In this document: piece by piece, positions 58,009 through 64,000 of the stretch | How positions within the stretch are numbered: position 1 is the first letter of the stretch | Layout: each line of letters starts with the position of its first letter | Assembly: GCA_014218235.1 (NCBI GenBank) | Contig: CM024759.1 | Coordinates: 78,823,079 to 78,887,078 of the forward strand | Direction of reading: 5' to 3' | From: Colocasia esculenta | Taxonomy: Eukaryota > Streptophyta > Magnoliopsida > Alismatales > Araceae | DNA length: 64,000 nt | Translations under genes and position numbers: made by a program | Notes under the pieces: generated by a model | Databases searched by the model: none | Told to the model about the DNA's origin: nothing | Seen by the model: the letters and a program-made list of their open reading frames with translations, nothing else

Positions 58009-58250
58009 TAGATCAATCCTCCTCACTTCTTGAGATGACATACCTTCAAGAGTGGACAATTGGCTATTACTTCCAGAAGAGTGTACACTTGATGGTCTGC
58101 ATGAAGATATGACTACTTTAAGTGATTTATTTAAAATAATTGTGACATAAATATTTATTCAAAATAAATACCTGGTGCTTATAAGTTCTTCTTCACCGTG
58201 AATGTTTACTTCCACATTCATCACCTTTGCACCAAGACTAATATGCATGT

Positions 58251-58498
58251 CTACCATCCTGTCAATGTCTTCTCCATTTGAATTCTCATTTTCGAACTAG
58301 TAAGCTCAGGTACCACACATTTGAACTCCACCTTATCGATGCAAAGCTTCCACCTATTACACACATCACTGACAACCACATCCAATCCTATTCCCCGATA
58401 CAAGTGGATGACAAAGGCCTCATCTTTATAGCTAAAAATACCCAAAATTTTGTCCATGTTAGGATGGTTTTTCCTTTCCTCTCAGCACAAAATATAGC
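58251..58498 (-). pseudogene. MULE transposase N-terminal exon
   Basis: A frame with VVVSDVCNRWKLCIDKVEFK resembles the N-terminal region that precedes the MuDR domain in plant MULE proteins. A tttgcag acceptor-like site lies just upstream at about 58499 on the minus strand. Its link to the main transposase segment, across about 250 bp with stops, is inferred. Confidence 0.5.
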
Positions 58499-58867
58499 TG
58501 CAAAAAATTCCAGATTTCATGAAGACACATACATTGCAAAAAAAAAAAAAAATCCAACAAAAACATCTTTGTTCCTTCGCAAAAATTATGCAGCAAGCCA
58601 TTTGATTTTGTGCTATGGAACAGAAAAATATCCGAAATCATGAAACACATTGCAGAAAAAAAATCTAAGAAAAATAACTTCCATTCTCCAAATAAAATGT
58701 ACAACACATGGTGAAGAAAAGAAAAAAAATGCTCGCCCTCTGCTACTCCTTTTTCGTGAAGAATCAACTTCCATTCCTTCCAAATAAAATGCAGAACACA
58801 TGGTGACCTCTTTTAGCACAAGGATGAGGATCTAACCCTAAAAATTCATGGTGAAGAAAAAAACAAC

Positions 58868-59098
58868 TTACTGAATAGCCGCTGGAGATTCCTTCGTAGA
58901 TTCCTTCGCTGCTCGCCCTTTGCTACTCAGTGGATATGCGCCGTCCCTCGCCGCCGCTCCTCCTCTGCTACTCGATGGAGATGCGTCGCCCCTCGCCGCC
59001 GCTCCTCCCTTGCTACTAGCTGGAGATGCGCCGCCCCTCGCCGCCGCTCCTCCTCTGCTACTCGCTAGAGATGGGCCGTCGCTCGCCGCCGCCGCCAT
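58868..59098 (-). other. Repetitive first exon-like frame of the MULE with 45-bp repeats
   Basis: From ATG 59098 the minus strand encodes about four 15-residue units of the type GASPASSKGGAAARG (45-bp tandem repeat, plus strand 58922-59095). A donor-like ca|gtaagt follows near 58873, so it could be a first exon spliced towards 58498. Low-complexity Gly/Ala/Ser protein; no function assigned. Confidence 0.45.
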
Positions 59099-59349
59099 GA
59101 GTCCTCGCTGTAGATGCCACCGGAGATGCGTCGCCGGCTTTCCCTCTTCCCGTCTGCAGTAGAGAAGCTTCTCTGCGGAACCCTACCAAATGGGGTTTGC
59201 CCCAACTTGTCCCGTGAGATGCTGATTCGTGTGGGTTAGGGTGGGGGTCTTTTGGCCATTAAAGAAAAAGGAACCTAACCTGTTGACGGAAATGAGCCAC
59301 AATTTATAAACTAACAGTCAATGGACCTAAAGTTAATAATTTGAGTCAA

Positions 59350-59401
59350 TGGACCTAAAATTAATTGTGATTTTTAATTTGGACTGGAAATTAATTTTCC
59401 C
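59350..59401 (-). repeat. MULE right terminal inverted repeat
   Basis: The minus strand opens gggaaaattaatttccagtc and has the 16-mer attaattttaggtcca 36 bases in, matching the left end. A second aggtccattgac copy lies just inside, so the terminal repeat region is internally repeated. Confidence 0.9.
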
Positions 59402-60773
59402 TTGATGGTAGCCGTGACGACCAACGCGTCAGTGTGTGGAATTGAAACTCCTACAACATCATTGTCCGAGAAGGTTATTGCCTCCTTAGATCATGCGCGT
59501 GCTGGATTGGGGGGATAAGGGCTTGGTCGAGGTTCCGGGGGCCTCTCCACCTGGTGCATCCTTCAAGCGTAGTCGAGTCGACTTTGGCTGCTCTCCCCGC
59601 TTGCGCCGAAACCTCCCGCGATCACGTTGATCTCCTGCCCATTTGGCTCGTTATTGATGGGCTGCTCAGGGGTTCGTTCTCAGCGTCTCGGGCGGTTTTC
59701 ATTGCGGCGCACATACCGTCCGAGATAGCCATGCTTGATCAAGGACTCGATCTCGTCCTTGAGTTGGTGGCATTCGAAGGTGTCGTGGCCGTGGTCGCGG
59801 TGAAAGTGACAGTACTTGTCCTGATTATGCTTGCAGGGGTCAGAGCGCATCCTCGGCGGCCACCGAACGTACTGCTCGTCTCGGATCTCAACCAAGATCT
59901 GTTTGGGGGCCACAGTGAGGGGGGTGTAGTCGGTGAAGGGGCGTGGTCAGCGCGGCGAATCTCCGTTGCGCCGGCCCTTCTTCCGTTCTCGGTTGGAATC
60001 GTTGTCGGAAGGCCTCTTCTTCTCTGTCGTTGGGTTCGGACCGGCTGGCGGCTAGGCTCTCCTCGCACACAGCATGACACTGGGTAGTGAAGAGAAGCTC
60101 GGCTAGGGTGGTCGGCTGCTACACCCCGAGCGTCCTCTGGAGGAAGCCATCGCGAGTGCCCTAGATGAGAGCACCGGTGGCTAGGGGGACGTCCAGGCGT
60201 GGGATGCGGAGCGCCTCGGTCTAGAACCGTTTGACATAGTCCTAGAGTGCTTCACCCACTTCTGGAGGATAGACAGCAAGGAGGCCGCTATGCGCGGTTG
60301 CGACCTTCCGCCCAGAAAATTGTCCCAGAAGGACTTTTTCAACTGGTGGAAGGATGAAATGGAGCCCCCAGGGAGGGTTTCGAACCATGCCCACGCGGTC
60401 TCCTTCAGTGTGGCTGGGAAGGCCCGACATTTGGCTGAGTCTGATACTCCGTGGAACACCATGTGCGACTCGAAACCGTAGATGTGGTCCGCTGGGTCGG
60501 TAGTGCCATCGTAGGGTGCGATGGAAGGCAGGGGGAGCTTTGTCGAGACCCAGGCTTCAAGGATCTCCACCGCGAGGTCGTCGTCCGCCGATGCTTTACC
60601 CCCAGCCCTCTGAACCATTGCATCCATCTGGCGGGCGCAATCCTCCATGCGCTGTCCAAGTCGACGACGCAACGTAGACGTCTGGCTAGCTTCTGGTCGG
60701 AGCGCGCCGAGTCCTCGGGTCGGGACCCATGGGAGTTGGCGCCGACGATGGAGCGCGGAGGTGGGGGTGCCAC
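59402..60773 (-). pseudogene. Gypsy C gag and start of protease, 5' of the MULE insertion
   Basis: On the minus strand from 60773: gag domain (LPLPSIAPYDGTTDPADHIY, then FPATLKETAWAWFETLPGGS and FHQLKKSFWDNFLGG, 60250-60560). Then a knuckle-like YCHFHRDHGHDTFEC with HQLKDEIESLIKHGYL (59700-59850). Several frame changes separate these blocks (near 60180 and 59900). The first protease codons run into the MULE target site at 59402. The gag type and the CxFHxxxGHxTxxC knuckle are those of Tat elements. Confidence 0.88.
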
Positions 60774-61140
60774 AACTGACCTGCGAGGTGACTCCTCTCG
60801 TCGCTCAGGAGTGTGGCGGGTCGAGGCTGCACGTTGCGAACGCCGGGGAGACTCCTCGCGGCGCTGGTTGAGGAAGAGCAGTTGGGGCTGGTTGCCTCAC
60901 CAACTGTGCCTGGAGTCCTTGACAGACTCCCATCAATTGTTGCAGTTTCCCCCAGAGTTCGGCTACTTCCTGGGCCAAAATCGGGGTCTCGGTCGCAGGA
61001 ACATTGGTAGTCGCTCCGGCGAGGATAGTGTGGTCGTCGGCAGGAGGGGCCTGGTCACGCGAGTCTTCATGCGACTGGTGTAAACACGTCGCCCGACTCT
61101 TGTGGTTCTGGTGAGTAGGATCGTCCGCGAGCTATGGCAG

Positions 61141-61160
61141 CCCACAGACAGTGCCAAAGA
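61141..61160 (-). other. Primer-binding-site region of Gypsy C
   Basis: Directly inside the 5' LTR the minus strand reads tctttggcactgtctgtggg. This corresponds to the ttggcgccgtctgtggg sequence usually found next to the 5' LTR of Tat-type elements, with small changes. Confidence 0.65.
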
Positions 61161-62020
61161 TGTGGAGGCGTTTCCCTACTCGGAAGTGGGCTTGACGGGC
61201 CTCCACTGAGAATGAGAGAGAGAGGGAGAGAACTGTCGCCAGTGTGGATGGAAGCCTGCAAAACCCAGAACGTGTCAGGGGGGTCTGGTTGAAGGATCGG
61301 GGGAACCCTCCGATGTCTAAGTCAGGACAGACTGCGAGAGAGGCAGGAATGGAAGGTTCTGTGAGTTCGCGCGTGGGTGAGTGTGTGTGAGAGATGTCTC
61401 GTCCCTTTGCATGAAGGTTACATGTTCCTTATATAGGCGAGGGATACGAAGGGTCCGGACACGTCCTTCCTCAATGATGATTGAAGAGGCACGTCAGTTG
61501 AGATTCCCGGAGTGAAGGTTGTCCGTTGAGACGCTTGTTGAGATTCTACACCTTTAATGCCCTAGCTCGTGGGGTGGTGTGCTGGACTGTTGTATTGATT
61601 GCCACGGTAGGTGAAGGGTCGCTTAGAGCCCCGGGCCATGGAGGTGCCACACAGAGGCCATCGGGCCTGCTCGGCGCTTGGCGGGGTTGTCCGGTGTTCG
61701 GCACGGTTGTTCTCTGCCCGGTCGCTGGGAGTAGCTTGTTCAGTGCTCGACATGGCTGCGCGGTGTCTGGTGCTCGGACACCATGGCCGTGGAGGGTTCG
61801 AACAAGAGTTGTCTGGTCTGCTCGGCAAAGTGTGTCTTGCTCGAGCAGACTGCGCGGTGTCCGGAGACCACCTTCGGGACCCTTAGGCATTTTGACGGCT
61901 GAAGCATGTTCGGAAGGTTGTGGCTGAATCCGAGGACACGTGACTCGATGGCCATAATTTTTTTATCTGACTGAGTTATGATGGGCTTACGGGTCTAGTA
62001 GGCTAGAAATAACCTCCACA
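61161..62020 (-). mobile_element. 5' LTR of Gypsy C, 860 bp
   Basis: Borders tgtggagg and cctccaca form an 8-bp inverted repeat. Same length as the 3' LTR. It would drive the minus-strand transcript of the element. Confidence 0.95.
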
Positions 62021-62025
62021 CATAT

Positions 62026-62215
62026 ATATCCCACTGGTTACTTTATGATATCCTTTTTAAACTCATTTTGTGCAGGTTTTCAGACCTAACCAAACGTGAC
62101 TGTCAATATGTCCCATCTTGGGTCCCATGTAGATGGATGCTCTTTTCAAGAAAAAAAAAGAACATGCGGTAGTTGGAAAATAACTGTGATTTTTATTACA
62201 TGCAACTTCATACAG
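62026..62215. other. Flanking host sequence
   Basis: Continues the pre-insertion locus. Contains the 17-mer tcagacctaaccaaacg (62080-62096) also found at 37396-37412. No gene. Confidence 0.5.
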
Positions 62216-62231
62216 CTCAATGGATTGCTTG

Positions 62232-62358
62232 TCCCCCGTCATATGCGGGTTAGACATAAGGGTGAGGTGAGAGCGTCTCACCCAAGTTCGATTTTGGGGT
62301 GGTGTTGGAGATTTTCAGTGGTGAATGTCATGGACTATAATAAAAAAAGAAAAAAAAA
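62232..62358 (+). mobile_element. Short tRNA-like SINE, about 127 bp
   Basis: A 16-bp target duplication with one mismatch (ctcaatggattgcttg at 62216-62231; ctcaatggatggcttg at 62359-62374) flanks a segment with a B-box-like caagttcgattttgggg and an A-rich tail (62338-62358). It differs in sequence from the SINEs at 15 kb and 36 kb. Confidence 0.85.
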
Positions 62359-62374
62359 CTCAATGGATGGCTTG

Positions 62375-64000
62375 AAGAGCTCAGTCAAATTATTATAATT
62401 AAGAGAGTTTTGAGCATCTTGTAAGGAAGATACCTTCCGAGGGCGGTTCGATCTTAAGTTCCTTATTAGATGTTTCAATCACGTAACAGACTCACAGTAC
62501 ATGAGATTATTAATTGCTATCGCAACATCATTTTTTTTGTACCATTCTATAGCAGCATCATGGTTCCTTATAAAAGGCGAGAGCGTGCATACAAATGATA
62601 CGACAGGATGTTAACCTCATGTATGTTATTTGCTGAGCACGCGGGTGTGCACTTTACAACCCTATGCTGTCATTAACTAATGAAAAGGGTTTGCTGCACT
62701 CGCGGCAATACTTATCCTAAGTACAAAGCGGGGGACTTTGTTGTATTTATTGTATTAAAGAGTCCATCGATCTTATATTTGGAACAGACACAAAGTAGAT
62801 GTTGTTGCAAATGTAACAAATTTTACCTTTTAACTAATATGTACGCAGCATAGTGAGTACCAACGCACGCGTCAATGATAACGCCCGACATATAATTAAA
62901 TTGCACGTAAACAATGTGCTAAGTGTTCACTTATTCGCTAGTTGTTTGTTTTTTATACTTATGTTTCGTGGGAAGTGCATTTTTTATCTCTTTCCTTGTG
63001 TTTATGCTTCAAATCACTGCATAGAACATCATATAAAAATTCAAGTTTCGGGCATGGCCCCTATTAGATATACTTGCGAGGACCACAAATTTTTTTTTTA
63101 ATCTCAGCTTTGTGTCATGGTCCTACCAATAAAATAGAAATTCTACTCCCACATTAAAAGGTCATGTTATTAGGAGGATACTTTCATCCAACAGTTTTTT
63201 TTTTTAAATCTAAAAAGCCAAAATAAGCTGATTTATTTTATTAATAGTCAGAGATTCTGAAAAGCAGAGACAATTGTCCAAAGTAGGACAAGCTAAAGAA
63301 AAAGATGACTAAAATTTTAAAGAGGATCTATCTCAGGAATGAGTTCGCCGGAGCACAGTCCGAAGTCATAAGTCCGGTCGACGTGAACAACGCTCTATAT
63401 CCTCTTCCTCTAAATTCATTTCAGATGCCTCAAAATGAAAACTAAACCCCGACATGAAAATATTTTCAGCTTTAACAAGATTAGCAAAAGAAGAAAGCTT
63501 CATCTACAAGTATGTAGATGTAACTTGAGCTAGCTTATTTATAGCATCTCTTTGTCGCACAGGGCTAGGAGAACGTTCTCTATGGGAAAGAACATATGCC
63601 GGCATTCCAAATAGTTTAGTTCAGGGATATATTTGACCTTTTATTGATGTAAGAATATTATCAAAATACTATGAAAACAAGGAGGACACCCCTACTAGTA
63701 AACTTGTAAGGACGATATTTTTGTAAATGACCCGGAGAGGAATAAAAGAAAATGAGGAGAAGAAATTTTTGTTGAGGAAAAAACCTATAGGAGGTCCATA
63801 TTCCTGCTGGTATCTATGCAAAATCTATCAAACATGTCGTCACCATTCAAGTCAAACACGCGTAAAAAATATAGAAATGAAATGCTATAAAAAATTGAAT
63901 TGAAAAGTTCACCATCTAAATAAAATGAGGGTTATGGTCAAGAGAAGTGTTTTTCTTACCCTTCGTTGTCCATCTGAAAAAATTTGAACACAAGTTGTAT
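62375..64000. other. AT-rich region, nothing recognised
   Basis: About 1.6 kb with only short frames lacking family signatures. No RNA gene or element termini could be supported. Confidence 0.5.

Larger units (their letters stand above)
45205..59401 (-). mobile_element. Mutator-like element (MULE), 14.2 kb with Gypsy B nested inside
   Basis: A perfect 9-bp target duplication, ttgatggta, flanks it (45196-45204 and 59402-59410), as expected of Mutator. The terminal inverted repeats begin ggga and share a 16-bp identical block at the same distance (36 bp) from each end. The element carries a MuDR-type transposase on the minus strand. Excluding Gypsy B and one copy of its target duplication it is about 5.1 kb. 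Unassigned parts are 45390-45655 and 55110-55720. The transposase has stops and a frame change. Confidence 0.95.
37471..62020 (-). mobile_element. Gypsy C: Tat-lineage Ty3/gypsy element, 24.55 kb including nested insertions
   Basis: Two 860-bp LTRs (37471-38330 and 61161-62020) are flanked by a perfect 5-bp duplication, catat (37466-37470 and 62021-62025). On the minus strand the order is LTR, primer-site region, gag, protease, RT, two RNase H domains, integrase, an antisense ORF, polypurine tract, LTR. Tandem RNase H domains and an extra ORF between integrase and the 3' LTR are hallmarks of the Tat lineage. A MULE (45205-59401) interrupts the protease region. Without it the element would be about 10.3 kb. 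Coding regions carry frameshifts and stops. Confidence 0.95.

Overview
This is a window of plant nuclear DNA, probably from a commelinid monocot. The evidence is two nuclear genes for organelle proteins with very GC-rich first coding parts, a 4.3-kb spliceosomal intron, and plant-type Ty3/gypsy, Ty1/copia, MULE, hAT, LINE and tRNA-derived SINE sequences. The repeat texture reminds me of palms, but that is only an impression. No bacterial, organellar or viral gene organisation is present.

Only two host genes can be supported. LPA2 (two exons, 16035-21023, +) encodes a thylakoid photosystem II assembly protein. TIM17 (one exon, 28509-29243, +) encodes a core subunit of the mitochondrial inner-membrane import channel. 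They lie 7.5 kb apart on the same strand, with a solo LTR and several small DNA transposons between them.

Layout. 1-7.5 kb: tandem repeats, a 2.3-kb composite repeat, a textbook hAT MITE (3490-3967), a 600-bp dispersed repeat, and a broken copia gag. 7.57-14.6 kb: Gypsy A, a minus-strand chromovirus-type element with its 5' LTR but without its 3' LTR. 15.1-15.7 kb: two SINEs of one family in opposite orientation. 16-21 kb: LPA2. 21.7-24.2 kb: a solo LTR related to Gypsy A and B. 24.2-27.5 kb: a foldback MITE, a hAT-type element that has captured part of an AT-hook (AHL) gene, and a GC-rich foldback element. 28.5-29.7 kb: TIM17 and tandem repeats. 30-37.4 kb: gene-poor sequence with a LINE 3' end, a SINE, and the inverted partner of the 600-bp repeat.

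37,471-62,020 is a three-level nest. A Tat-lineage gypsy element (Gypsy C, TSD catat) carries an antisense extra ORF. A Mutator-like element (TSD ttgatggta) is inserted in its protease region. A complete chromovirus-type gypsy element (Gypsy B, TSD cacaa) is inserted in a minisatellite inside that MULE. All three target-site duplications are perfect, so the order of insertion can be read directly. 62.0-64 kb holds one short SINE and otherwise unrecognised AT-rich sequence.

All transposon coding regions are damaged by stops or frameshifts. Gypsy B is the least damaged: its gag-pol stays in one frame for 4.6 kb and is broken only by nine nonsense codons. The two host genes look intact.
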